64,000 nucleotides of DNA, taken from assembly GCF_900454495.1 (NCBI RefSeq), contig NZ_UGSI01000001.1:2108001-2172000 (forward strand), read 5' to 3'. Source of the stretch: Paenibacillus macerans (GTDB lineage: Bacteria; Bacillota; Bacilli; Paenibacillales; Paenibacillaceae). Under the pieces are notes generated by a model. That model saw only the letters and a list, made by a program, of their open reading frames with translations, did not search any database and was not told the DNA's origin. Positions 19,428-27,909 of the stretch are shown here, piece by piece. The position numbers and the translations under genes are program-made. Position 1 is the first letter of the stretch. The number at the start of each line of letters is the position of its first letter.

Positions 19428-19449
19428 TAAATGAAAATAGTTGGATAAT
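19421..19449 (+). promoter_or_regulatory. Promoter of the regulator-lanT operon
   Basis: A perfect TTGACA (19421-19426) and GATAAT (19444-19449) are spaced by 17 bp. The transcript would start near 19456, about 110 bp upstream of the TTG start of the regulator gene. Confidence 0.6.
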
Positions 19450-19564
19450 TATTATTACAAGTAAATAATGGTATTATTATGTATTTTTATCGTATACAAT
19501 TTTTAAATTTCGACACAGCTTTTTATTTAAATTTATTCATAGCTCTATAGGAGGTTGAAAGGGG

Positions 19565-19840
19565 TTGGCGAAATTATCTTGCAGGGAACAAGAAGTCGCA
19601 ATTCTTGTGGCACAAGGACTTAAAGATAGCGAGATATCAAAGATGTTAGGTATAAGTATGCGACGTACCGGTGAAATTGTAGCTTCTATTAAACACAAAT
19701 GGAATATTAAAACAAGAGCTGAACTTGCGATAGTCGCCCATTATTTTGGGCTGGTCTGCATAACGAATAATTTGGAGGTGATTCCAGCTGAACATATTCA
19801 AAAAAAAGATTCCTTTCATCGAACAGATGGAACACAGTGA
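19565..19840 (+). CDS. Small GerE/LuxR-type DNA-binding regulator
   Basis: A 91-residue protein made almost only of a LuxR-type helix-turn-helix (LSCREQEVAILVAQGLKDSE, then the recognition helix in ISMRRTGEIVASIKHKW). It has no receiver or sensor domain, as in GerE of Bacillus. The start is TTG at 19565, placed 10 bp after a strong AGGAGG (19549-19554). It is divergent from lanA and overlaps lanT by 53 bp if lanT starts at CTG 19788. The position suggests control of the lanthipeptide genes from the intervening divergent promoter region; without a receiver it cannot be a phospho-regulator. The last 20 residues or so show no conserved motif. Confidence 0.8.
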   Translation: MAKLSCREQEVAILVAQGLKDSEISKMLGISMRRTGEIVASIKHKWNIKTRAELAIVAHYFGLVCITNNLEVIPAEHIQKKDSFHRTDGTQ

Positions 19841-21944
19841 ATGCGGCCTGGCTTGTCTAGCAATGATATTGGGTTATTATGGGTACAATACAACTCTGCC
19901 GGAAATGCGAAAAAAATTTGGGGAAGCCCCCTCTGGAGTAAACATGCATCAACTTCAAATGATGGCTCTTGAATATAAATTGGAATGTAAAGGATACAAG
20001 ATAACTACAGAGCAACTAGATCGTATGAAGCCCCCTCTCATTTTATTTTGGGACAATAATCATTTCGTTGTGATGGAGAAATTTGGGAAATATAAGGTGA
20101 GCATACTAGATCCGGCTAAGGGACGGTACGGAATTAATATAAAAGAATTGGGTGAAAAATTTTCAGGTTTTGTTCTTTCACTTACCCCCGGAGATCTTTT
20201 TACACCGAAAAAAAGGAAGAAAGAGTTTTTTTTTATTTTGTCCGTACTCAAAGGATGGAAACTGCTTTTTTCTATCATTCTTGTAGCCTTGTTCTTACAG
20301 GCCTTAGGAGTATTCATTCCTCAATTAACACAGTGGTTCATAGATGTCGTAATAGGAGGACAACATCAAAATTTATTATTTCCATTTAGTGCAGCTATCG
20401 GCCTATTATTTTTGTATATTTTAGGATTTCATTGTTTAAGGGGATGGCTTATTGCAAAGCTGCAGTCCAAAATAGATACAACGATGATGACACAATATAT
20501 TGGACGACTTTTTATGCTCCCTTATAACTTTTTTGAAAATCGAAAGGGAGGCGAACTTGTTTTTCGAGCAAATTCTAATATCCTAATCCGAAATGTTCTT
20601 TCAAACCGTGTTGTTTCTATTATAATTGACTGCCTTTCTTTTATTACCTTTGCAGCATTAATGTTAAATAAAATGGTTAGTATGGGTATAATTGTTATTA
20701 TTATAGGGATTTTCATGCTTGGATTCATTTTTTTAAGTTCATACATTTCGCAAAGATTATCCCGTCAGGAAGTTTCCACTCAAACTGAACTGTACGGATT
20801 TTTATCCGAAAATATTCAGAATATTACTGATTTGAAATTATTAGGGGCAGAAAGGGATGCCGTTGCAAAATGGAAGTCAATCTTTGAAAAGCAACTAAAA
20901 GCAACTGAAAAGCGAAACGTTTGGACATCGATATTAAGCTCCAATTCGGTTAGTATTCAATTGACGCTCCCCTTATTTGTACTATGGCCAGGGGCTTATT
21001 ACGTACTTGAAGGTAATGCAACCCTAGGAAGTTTAATGGGTTTTCAAGCATTGGCTGCCTCTTTTATAGTTCCTATTGTTTCTTTGGGGCAAACCTATTC
21101 TGATATAGTGAATGTTCGAACCTATATTCAAAGATTACAAGATGTTATTGAAAGTCCACCTGAATATACAGGAGAAAAGGTACCTTCTATATCTTTTCAA
21201 GGTCACGTTGAATTTTGTGATGTTTCCTTTAAATACAATAAATATGGTAATGAAGTTCTAAAGAATATTTCTCTCAATGTACGTCCGGGTGAACGGTTAG
21301 CTATTGTTGGAACGTCGGGATCTGGAAAAAGCACACTCGCCAAATTGTTGCTTGGTCTATATGAACCAACCGAAGGTTTTATCAAAATCGATGGAACAAT
21401 GTTACATCTATGGAATAAGCAAGAGCTTCGAAAACGAATTAGTTCCGTGGTACAAGAATCTCGTTTATTTAATTCAACTATCGCAGATAATATAAGAATG
21501 CATCATAACGATATTACGTTGGACATGATTGTTCAAGCTACGAAACAAGCAGCCATTCACGATGACATTATGAAGCTTCCACTAGGTTATCAAACAATGG
21601 TATCCGAAAACGGATTTAATTTTTCCGGAGGTCAAAGACAAAGGCTTCTCCTCGCTCGTGCATTGTTACATCAACCTAAAATCCTTGTACTGGATGAAGC
21701 AACCAGTTCATTGGATTCGGCTTCGGAACAGCTTATTTGTGACTCTTTAAGTCATATTCAATGCACTCAGATTATTATTGCTCATCGCTTAAGTACTGTT
21801 CGACATGCTGATCGTATCGTAGTTCTTGATAATGGGAAAATAATTGAGGAAGGAACCCATCAGGAATTATTACACTTAAAAGGGCAATATTACAATCTCT
21901 ATACTTCACAGGAAGAAAAGCAATCATTCTCACCAATTTCTTAA
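19788..21944 (+). CDS. lanT: Lanthipeptide exporter with C39 leader peptidase
   Basis: A 718-residue ABC half-transporter. The N-terminal C39 cysteine peptidase domain has catalytic Cys19 in SECGLACLAMILGYY, His in NNHFVVMEKF and Asp in LDPAKG. About five to six membrane helices follow (roughly 140-430). The C-terminal ATPase has Walker A GTSGSGKST, signature FSGGQRQR and Walker B ILVLDEATSSLD. The usual ATG (19827) would remove the oxyanion-hole Gln six residues before the Cys. CTG 19788, nine bases after GGAGG, restores the family N-terminus IPFIEQMEHSECG, so I take that start. It cleaves the leader after Gly-Gly and exports the peptide. Confidence 0.9.
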   Translation: MNIFKKKIPFIEQMEHSECGLACLAMILGYYGYNTTLPEMRKKFGEAPSGVNMHQLQMMALEYKLECKGYKITTEQLDRMKPPLILFWDNNHFVVMEKFGKYKVSILDPAKGRYGINIKELGEKFSGFVLSLTPGDLFTPKKRKKEFFFILSVLKGWKLLFSIILVALFLQALGVFIPQLTQWFIDVVIGGQHQNLLFPFSAAIGLLFLYILGFHCLRGWLIAKLQSKIDTTMMTQYIGRLFMLPYNFFENRKGGELVFRANSNILIRNVLSNRVVSIIIDCLSFITFAALMLNKMVSMGIIVIIIGIFMLGFIFLSSYISQRLSRQEVSTQTELYGFLSENIQNITDLKLLGAERDAVAKWKSIFEKQLKATEKRNVWTSILSSNSVSIQLTLPLFVLWPGAYYVLEGNATLGSLMGFQALAASFIVPIVSLGQTYSDIVNVRTYIQRLQDVIESPPEYTGEKVPSISFQGHVEFCDVSFKYNKYGNEVLKNISLNVRPGERLAIVGTSGSGKSTLAKLLLGLYEPTEGFIKIDGTMLHLWNKQELRKRISSVVQESRLFNSTIADNIRMHHNDITLDMIVQATKQAAIHDDIMKLPLGYQTMVSENGFNFSGGQRQRLLLARALLHQPKILVLDEATSSLDSASEQLICDSLSHIQCTQIIIAHRLSTVRHADRIVVLDNGKIIEEGTHQELLHLKGQYYNLYTSQEEKQSFSPIS

Positions 21945-21960
21945 CAGGAGAAAGATTAGA

Positions 21961-23262
21961 ATGAGTTCAAGTTTTAAGCTTTACGCATCCGTTTATCTCA
22001 TTCGGATCAAGTATATTTCATGGCGCGATATCGTTTTAACGCTGTTTCTCCTTCTTTTACTGCTCCGCGGGACATATCAATTCACTACGGCGTTAGCCGA
22101 AAAGGGCTTCTCATCCACATTTATAACGGGCTGTTGGGGGCTAATAGGGATGACCGTTGGAATTGGTCTGTTTGCCGGGAACCTGATGATGGCGGAAATG
22201 CGCTTCTTATGGTCGCTTGGACGAGGGGCTCGTTTTTTAACCTCATATATGATCTGGAAAAAGTCCCCCTTTGTTCTTGTGCTTGTTTGGATGCTGCTGG
22301 GTCAGTTGCTTTGGTCACCGTCATATAGTTTCGGACAAGCATTCCTAATGCTGTTGCTCGGACTCTCCTTTGCAGAACTCGGTGTTTATTGCTTTGTGGC
22401 ACTTTCGGGAATGGCGAGAGAGCGAACAGCCGGATCGCTATCGTTAGCCCTGCTGTTATTGACAGTACTGGCGCTTAATATTTCATTGATGATGCTGCCC
22501 ATGATACCTGCGGTTCGGCTGATCGTTGCAATCGCCGTTACCTTGCTGCAATACATCGCCGCTTTTCAAGCGTCACGCTTCTCCTGGCCGCGAATGATAA
22601 GCGCAGCCCCGCCGGCTGAATCCGGCGCCAAACGGCATATCCTGTCCCGCTATCCGTTACTTCGTAAAGAGGTATATTTTCTAACCCGCTTCAAAGATAT
22701 GTTTCCTTTTCTTATTGCCGTTTGTTTATTACAGCTCTTTACCTACTATTCAGCAGTTGATACCCCGATAGTTGTCCCGGTAGGCGCGGCCTTGATGGTC
22801 TGGCTGGTCAGCGACGTTTGGGTTATAAGAAGCTTCGTAGCCGAAGGCAGAGGAATAGCACTATACACCGTTACCTTGGGTGCTTGGAATAGAGGATTAT
22901 GGGCAAAATGGCTTTTTTATGGGACAGTAGGCATAAGTATGTTCATCGTTCATACCTTAATCTGGGGATTTCGCTTAGACTGGACTTGGACGGCATGGTC
23001 GTTTTTCGAGTTATTAGCGCAGTGCCTGCTGCTTACTTCCACATTTGTTTCATTCAGTTTACTGGCTGGATATCATCTTACAACTCAAGGGCGTATTTCG
23101 CTGCCCGCTCAGCTTTTAATTACAATCTGCATGTTTTTGCTCATCTATTTACACCAAGCGCATCAAATACTATTCATAATCGTCTCTATAACCATACAAT
23201 TTGGATTTTATCGACTTTTACGCCAGGTACCTGAAAGTCTTCCCGGCAAGTTTTCAATGTAA
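21961..23262 (+). CDS. ABC-type polytopic membrane protein, probable self-protection permease
   Basis: A 433-residue protein with about eleven predicted membrane helices and no soluble domain. It starts 16 bp after lanT and ends 16 bp before an ABC ATPase gene, so the two form a two-component exporter. In lantibiotic loci such LanE/LanG-type pairs confer producer immunity; that role is inferred from position. Base composition is noticeably less AT-rich than lanT and lanM, so the pair may have a different origin. A bacilysin/EcsB-like general ABC permease is the main alternative. Confidence 0.7.
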   Translation: MSSSFKLYASVYLIRIKYISWRDIVLTLFLLLLLLRGTYQFTTALAEKGFSSTFITGCWGLIGMTVGIGLFAGNLMMAEMRFLWSLGRGARFLTSYMIWKKSPFVLVLVWMLLGQLLWSPSYSFGQAFLMLLLGLSFAELGVYCFVALSGMARERTAGSLSLALLLLTVLALNISLMMLPMIPAVRLIVAIAVTLLQYIAAFQASRFSWPRMISAAPPAESGAKRHILSRYPLLRKEVYFLTRFKDMFPFLIAVCLLQLFTYYSAVDTPIVVPVGAALMVWLVSDVWVIRSFVAEGRGIALYTVTLGAWNRGLWAKWLFYGTVGISMFIVHTLIWGFRLDWTWTAWSFFELLAQCLLLTSTFVSFSLLAGYHLTTQGRISLPAQLLITICMFLLIYLHQAHQILFIIVSITIQFGFYRLLRQVPESLPGKFSM

Positions 23263-23278
23263 GGAGAGATCAAATAAG

Positions 23279-23995
23279 ATGCAGACAAACTTAGCGCTGT
23301 CCTTGCAACTGCAGCAAGTCAGCTATGCTTACGAAGATAAACGCATCCTGCATGGCATCGATTGGACCCTACAGGGGGGAGAAATTACGGTACTGCTCGG
23401 TCCCAACGGCGCAGGTAAGACGACGCTGTTGCATTTGCTGGCAGGGATGAAGCCGGTCCAGCAAGGCAGCATTTTGCTGGGCCGGCAAGCGGTTCATTGG
23501 CAGGACCAACAATATAAAAAACGCATCGGCTATATGATGGAGTTTCCGTTTCAGTATCCATTTTTGACCGTAATCGAAATGATGCGGCTTATCGGCCAAC
23601 TGCGCCGCGTCTCCCCTGATCAACTGGAGGAGCGAATACGGCACTGGCTCAAGCATTTTACATTGGAACCGTACAGCAACTACGCGATTGGCGCTTTGTC
23701 CCAAGGAACGGCAAGGCGGGTTGCACTGGCATCCGCATTGCTGCACGAACCGGATATCCTTCTTTTGGATGAGCCGACCAACGGACTTGACCCGGATCAA
23801 GTCATAATCGTGCGCGATACATTGCAGCAATACTGTGCCCGAGGTGCTCTCATCCTGTTATCCACTCATATTATCGGGCTAGCGGAAAAACTGGCGAATC
23901 AAGCCGCCATATTGCGAAATGGACGTATTGTATATGCCGGCAAAGCCACGGGGGATTTGGAGAGTCTCTACGTGGCAAATAAAACCTCACAATAG
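23279..23995 (+). CDS. ABC transporter ATPase, probable lantibiotic self-protection
   Basis: A 238-residue ATPase with Walker A GPNGAGKTT near residue 44, the degenerate signature LSQGTARRVALASALL, Walker B ILLLDEPTNGLD and the switch histidine in LLSTHI. ATG 23279 follows AAGGAGAG; the longer open frame upstream overlaps the permease and lacks a site. Partner of the membrane protein just upstream; a LanF-like role is inferred from the context. Confidence 0.85.
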   Translation: MQTNLALSLQLQQVSYAYEDKRILHGIDWTLQGGEITVLLGPNGAGKTTLLHLLAGMKPVQQGSILLGRQAVHWQDQQYKKRIGYMMEFPFQYPFLTVIEMMRLIGQLRRVSPDQLEERIRHWLKHFTLEPYSNYAIGALSQGTARRVALASALLHEPDILLLDEPTNGLDPDQVIIVRDTLQQYCARGALILLSTHIIGLAEKLANQAAILRNGRIVYAGKATGDLESLYVANKTSQ

Positions 23996-24090
23996 GCCCA
24001 ACAGATCATTCGACAAATTCCATTTTTATGTTAATCTGGTTGTTGGTAAATAAACCCTGCAGATCTAAAAAGAATGGAGTAGAGAACCGA

Positions 24091-25008
24091 GTGAGAAAAA
24101 TAGCGATTTTAGTGTTGGCGGTTTGTTTGACGTTGGTGAATGTAGTCCCTTCCCCGGCTCATGCGAATAATGAGCAAACCAAAGCGCTATGGGTTTGGGA
24201 TTTTTATGAAGCGGCTTCCGATTCCAACAAGATTACACAGCTGCTGCAGTTTTTAAAGGAAAATGACATCAACTTATTGTTTATCGGGACAAGAAAGACG
24301 TTGGAGGATCAGCCCGCAACTTATGAGGAATTGATCCAAAGAGCGCATGAGGACGGAATACGCGTGTTCGCGCTTGTCGGCAGAGCCAACTGGGCGCTGG
24401 AAACCCATCATCGCGAAGCGCTGCAGGAACTGCGCCAAGTGATTTCCTATAACGCGTCCCATCCGGCCAGCAAATTTGACGGAATTCAGTATGATATTGA
24501 ACCGCACACCTTACCCGAATATTTAAACAAAAGAGGCTCCGTTTGCTATCAATACATCCAGGTTCTGAAGAAAATCGCGAATGAAATTGCCTCAAGCAAG
24601 GAGAATTTGGAGTTCAACGCAGCGATTCCGTGGTGGTATGCAACGGGGCAAAATCCGGTCATCGTGCAAACCGGCGGGGAGAAAAAGCCGCTAAGTTATT
24701 TTGTATTGGACATCGTGGACACCGTATCCATCATGGCCTATCGCGACACGGCCGAGAAACAGATCCGCGCAACCCTGGCGGAAACCGATTATGCGGCCAA
24801 ATTAGGCAAAAAGATTTATATCGGCGCGGAGACCAATTCTCCGAACGGCGGCACTATCACGAATGAAATTACGTACTACAACAAAGGCCTGAAATATATG
24901 AATCAGCAATTAAATACCGTGACGGATTTTTATGCGGACCATGACGGGTTTGGCGGAGTCGCCATCCACGACTACCCTGCACTTATCCAAATGATGGAAA
25001 AGAATTGA
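24091..25008 (+). CDS. Secreted TIM-barrel-like protein of unknown activity
   Basis: A 305-residue protein starting at GTG 24091 behind ATGGAGTAGAG. A clear signal peptide ends PSPAHA near residue 25. The mature part begins KALWVWDFYEA and alternates beta strands and helices as in glycosidase-like TIM barrels. FDGIQYDIEPHTL near residue 140 places an Asp and a Glu where GH18-like or related enzymes keep catalytic acids, and DTVSIMAYRD lies near residue 220. I do not recognise a named family. It is followed by a strong terminator and is probably monocistronic. Confidence 0.7.
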   Translation: MRKIAILVLAVCLTLVNVVPSPAHANNEQTKALWVWDFYEAASDSNKITQLLQFLKENDINLLFIGTRKTLEDQPATYEELIQRAHEDGIRVFALVGRANWALETHHREALQELRQVISYNASHPASKFDGIQYDIEPHTLPEYLNKRGSVCYQYIQVLKKIANEIASSKENLEFNAAIPWWYATGQNPVIVQTGGEKKPLSYFVLDIVDTVSIMAYRDTAEKQIRATLAETDYAAKLGKKIYIGAETNSPNGGTITNEITYYNKGLKYMNQQLNTVTDFYADHDGFGGVAIHDYPALIQMMEKN

Positions 25009-25028
25009 CAGACGGTTCGCCGCAAAAT

Positions 25029-25069
25029 AAACAGCCTGCAGCCGGCAATGACGCCGCTGCAGGCTGTTT
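25029..25069. terminator. Strong hairpin between convergent genes
   Basis: A 14-bp perfect stem (AAACAGCCTGCAGC with GCTGCAGGCTGTTT) has further pairing in the loop. It lies between the secreted protein gene (plus) and the symporter gene (minus), so it probably serves both. Confidence 0.7.
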
Positions 25070-25079
25070 AACTGCTGGT

Positions 25080-26630
25080 TTAGACAATTACTTTATGTTT
25101 GGTTTCATGACTATCTTGTTTCTCCTTATACTTCAACAGATTTTCATACCCTACCGTGTTGTTTCCCCATGTTTTTTCATATTCCCAACCGGTTAATTGT
25201 TCAAAAACTTTGCGGGCTTCCGGTGCAGCCTCTTGTTTAGACCCGCCGTTTTTCAAGCGTTTAATTTCATCCAACAAAATGACATGATTTTCTTTGGTTA
25301 ATTTGTAACGATAGGAGATGATTAGGCCTCCCGCCAAAAAGAAGAGCGTACCGAACAGCAAGATGGAAATAATCATCGTTACCGCTGAATCCGGCTGCGA
25401 TGTTTGTCCGGATACAAACCCCGCTTCCTGCAAGGCCACGCCTACCAAAAAGACAGCCAGCGCCTGCGTTCCCTTTCGGATCAAGCTCATGACACCGGCG
25501 AACACCCCTTCACGTCTTTGCCCGGTTAAAGCTTCATCCACATCCGGAATAAAGGCATAATTGTTCCAGGGAATGTAGTTCAAACCGCCGCGTCCCAACC
25601 CGCAAATGCCGATCATAAGGAACAATAAAGCAGTGCTGTTTAGCGTTCCGGTGAACTTTAAGACGATAAATCCGACAATCCCTGCGATAAAGAGGGAAAT
25701 TGCCGTTCTATACGCCGGGGCAGGATTCAATTTAATCGTTAAAGTAAGCGCAATCCATACGCCGAACAACTGCATGACATACATAAAGGTCAATAGGTTG
25801 GATGCGGCTACGGCGCTTTGCATAAGGGCAAAAACAACAAAATAAGTAAACACCGCGTTGAATACATCCTGGCTTAAATATCCGCCCAAATACATCCCCA
25901 GATGGTGGCGGAATGTTTTTACCCGCAAAGTCGAGAATAAATCCGCATAGATCTTATGAACATTTTGTAAAAAGGTTCTTTTATCAATGACTTCCTCTTG
26001 CGGGATTTCATCGAAAGGACGTTCCCATGTATTTCTGTACAGCAGCAACAATACCACTACAAATATGACCGTGAAAATAATACCTGAGTACAGGTAGGTA
26101 AGTGGATCATCCTTACCCAAGGCTTCCACAAGCCGGCCGGGAATAAATGCGGCGAATACGGCCGAAGCCTGAGCGACAAACATTCTGGCGCCCGTAAACT
26201 TCGAACGTATTTTATAGTCGCTGCTCATCTCGGCGGCAAGCGTATCATAAGGAATCAAAATCATCGAATACACAATTTCAAACAAGATGTAGGTTAATAA
26301 GTAATACCAGTAACCGAAACCGGAAACCCAAATCGCTGTATAGACAAGGACAAGCGGAACGGCTGCCAGTATAAAGAACTTGCGTCTTCCAAAGCGGCGG
26401 CCCAGTTTGGTTTTATGAAAATTATCCGTAATGTATCCCATAGTCGGCGCCGCAATCGCATCAACAATCCGGGCAATCGCAAAAATAGAACCGGCTTCCA
26501 CGGCAGTGAGGCCGCAAAAAGTCGTTAAGAAGAAAAGCAACCATGCCGCTGTCAGAGCAAAGGCGCCCGCCCCTAAGAAATCGCCTAACCCATAGGACAT
26601 ATAATTAATAAATTTGGGTTGTCTAACCAC
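25080..26630 (-). CDS. GPH-family sugar:cation symporter
   Basis: A 516-residue major facilitator protein with 12 predicted helices, of the glycoside-pentoside-hexuronide family. The loop HKTKLGRRFGRRKFF after helix 2 and IPYDTLAAEMS after helix 4 are typical. The start is set by the ribosome site: GGAGGGGAG sits 6 bp before GTG 26630, whereas ATG 26645 overlaps that site and has none of its own. It lies just downstream of the GH105 gene and probably imports the unsaturated or short pectin oligosaccharides that the GH105 enzyme hydrolyses. A near-cre box precedes it. Confidence 0.85.
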   Translation of the reverse strand: MVRQPKFINYMSYGLGDFLGAGAFALTAAWLLFFLTTFCGLTAVEAGSIFAIARIVDAIAAPTMGYITDNFHKTKLGRRFGRRKFFILAAVPLVLVYTAIWVSGFGYWYYLLTYILFEIVYSMILIPYDTLAAEMSSDYKIRSKFTGARMFVAQASAVFAAFIPGRLVEALGKDDPLTYLYSGIIFTVIFVVVLLLLYRNTWERPFDEIPQEEVIDKRTFLQNVHKIYADLFSTLRVKTFRHHLGMYLGGYLSQDVFNAVFTYFVVFALMQSAVAASNLLTFMYVMQLFGVWIALTLTIKLNPAPAYRTAISLFIAGIVGFIVLKFTGTLNSTALLFLMIGICGLGRGGLNYIPWNNYAFIPDVDEALTGQRREGVFAGVMSLIRKGTQALAVFLVGVALQEAGFVSGQTSQPDSAVTMIISILLFGTLFFLAGGLIISYRYKLTKENHVILLDEIKRLKNGGSKQEAAPEARKVFEQLTGWEYEKTWGNNTVGYENLLKYKEKQDSHETKHKVIV

Positions 26631-26645
26631 TTTACTCCCCTCCAT

Positions 26646-26659
26646 TTTAACCGCTTTCA
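26646..26659 (-). promoter_or_regulatory. cre-like site in the GH105-symporter gap
   Basis: TGAAAGCGGTTAAA on the minus strand matches 13 of 14 cre consensus positions. It lies 15 bp upstream of the symporter start codon, so it could act as a roadblock for CcpA. Confidence 0.5.
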
Positions 26660-26667
26660 CTTTGGCG

Positions 26668-27768
26668 TTAGATATAAGTATGAAGATATTCCGACAGGCA
26701 CAGCACGGCAAGCGATTGTCCATAAGGCATGGCGGTCGTTCTGATTCCCTTGTAAAATTCCAGGGTGTCGCCCATGCCTGTTCCTACGGATACTTTTTGC
26801 AGCGCCCCTTCTTGATTAATTTCAGCCATGATTCCGCGAATAGCCTTGTGGGCGGCTTCTTTATATTCCTGGCTGACATACCGCTTATGAACGGATTTTA
26901 GAATGCCATAGGCAAATCCGGCTGTCGCCGAGGCTTCCAAATAAGAGGTCGGATCATTGATTAAGGTATGCCATAAACCGCTTTCATCCTGGTAATCGGC
27001 AAGAGCTTCAATTTGTCTGTTTAATGTATCAATCAGGAATTCGCGGAGAAAATCTCCCTTTTCCAATTCCAAGATCTCGATCATCTCGGGAATCGCAATG
27101 GTGATCCAGCAATTTCCTCTTGCCCAAAGCGCTTCGGCGTAATTGTGTTTTCCTTCAAAGGTCCAGCCGTGATACCATAAACCGGTTTTTCTGTCCGTTA
27201 AATATTTGATATGAATGAGAAACTGCTTTTTGGCCTCTTCCAGGTATTCAGGTTTATTCAGCAATTTCCCGATTTTCGCCAGCGGCAGCACGGTCATCAT
27301 CAACGTGTCGTCCCAAAGCTGATTTTTGTTTTCCGGTCCATAAGTCATATGCTGCAATCCGCCCTCTTTTGTGCGAGGCATATCATGCATGACCCATTCC
27401 GCCCAATCCTCCAAGTAGGGCAGGTAGGTCCGGTTTCCGGTATCTTCATACAAAAAAGCCAGCGTTAACAGCGGCGCCATCGTATTGACGTTTTTCGGCG
27501 GCGCCCCTTCCCGGATTCTGGCATGGAACCATTCATTTATGATTTCCAGCGCTCTTTGGTCATTGGTTAATCTCCAGTATTTATAAATTCCGTATAACCC
27601 TACACCTTGCGGCCAGTTCCATACATGCCAGCTTTTGTCGTCCACAATCAACCCATCAAAATTAAGCAAAAATTCACCGCTTTGGTCCTTGATTTCCGTA
27701 AGATTATTCATTAATAAATGAATGGAATCAACGACCTCTTGCTTGGCGATCGCCCTTTCCTGCAACAC
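26668..27768 (-). CDS. GH105 (YteR/YesR-type) unsaturated galacturonyl hydrolase
   Basis: A 366-residue (alpha/alpha)6-barrel protein without signal peptide. The family features are WPQGVGLYGIYKYW near residue 53, the catalytic aspartate in NQLWDDTLMMTVLP near 150, and the substrate segment ALWARGNCW near 215. The known role is removal of the unsaturated galacturonyl or glucuronyl residue left by pectin or rhamnogalacturonan lyases. GTG 27768 lies 7-8 bp after GGAGGG. It is the first gene after a terminator and has its own cre box, followed by the symporter gene. Confidence 0.88.
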   Translation of the reverse strand: MLQERAIAKQEVVDSIHLLMNNLTEIKDQSGEFLLNFDGLIVDDKSWHVWNWPQGVGLYGIYKYWRLTNDQRALEIINEWFHARIREGAPPKNVNTMAPLLTLAFLYEDTGNRTYLPYLEDWAEWVMHDMPRTKEGGLQHMTYGPENKNQLWDDTLMMTVLPLAKIGKLLNKPEYLEEAKKQFLIHIKYLTDRKTGLWYHGWTFEGKHNYAEALWARGNCWITIAIPEMIEILELEKGDFLREFLIDTLNRQIEALADYQDESGLWHTLINDPTSYLEASATAGFAYGILKSVHKRYVSQEYKEAAHKAIRGIMAEINQEGALQKVSVGTGMGDTLEFYKGIRTTAMPYGQSLAVLCLSEYLHTYI

Positions 27769-27805
27769 AGTAATCCCTCCAAATCATGATCTCCATCCGC
27801 AACAT

Positions 27806-27819
27806 TGTGACCGCTTTCA
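27806..27819 (-). promoter_or_regulatory. cre box (CcpA site) upstream of GH105
   Basis: TGAAAGCGGTCACA on the minus strand matches all 14 cre consensus positions. It lies 37 bp upstream of the GH105 start codon, just after a possible TACAAT -10 box. Confidence 0.75.
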
Positions 27820-27859
27820 CTCACACCATCATTGTAGAGAAAATGCTTTCATGGAACCA

Positions 27860-27892
27860 TAAAAAAAACAGAGGTTTACGTTTAAAAAACCT
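27860..27892 (-). terminator. Terminator after the orphan binding-protein gene
   Basis: On the minus strand a weak stem AGGTTT/AAACCT is followed by CTG and a run of eight T. It lies 18 nt downstream of the binding-protein stop and separates it from the GH105-symporter unit. Confidence 0.55.
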
Positions 27893-27909
27893 ACTTGTTT
27901 GCAGGACGA

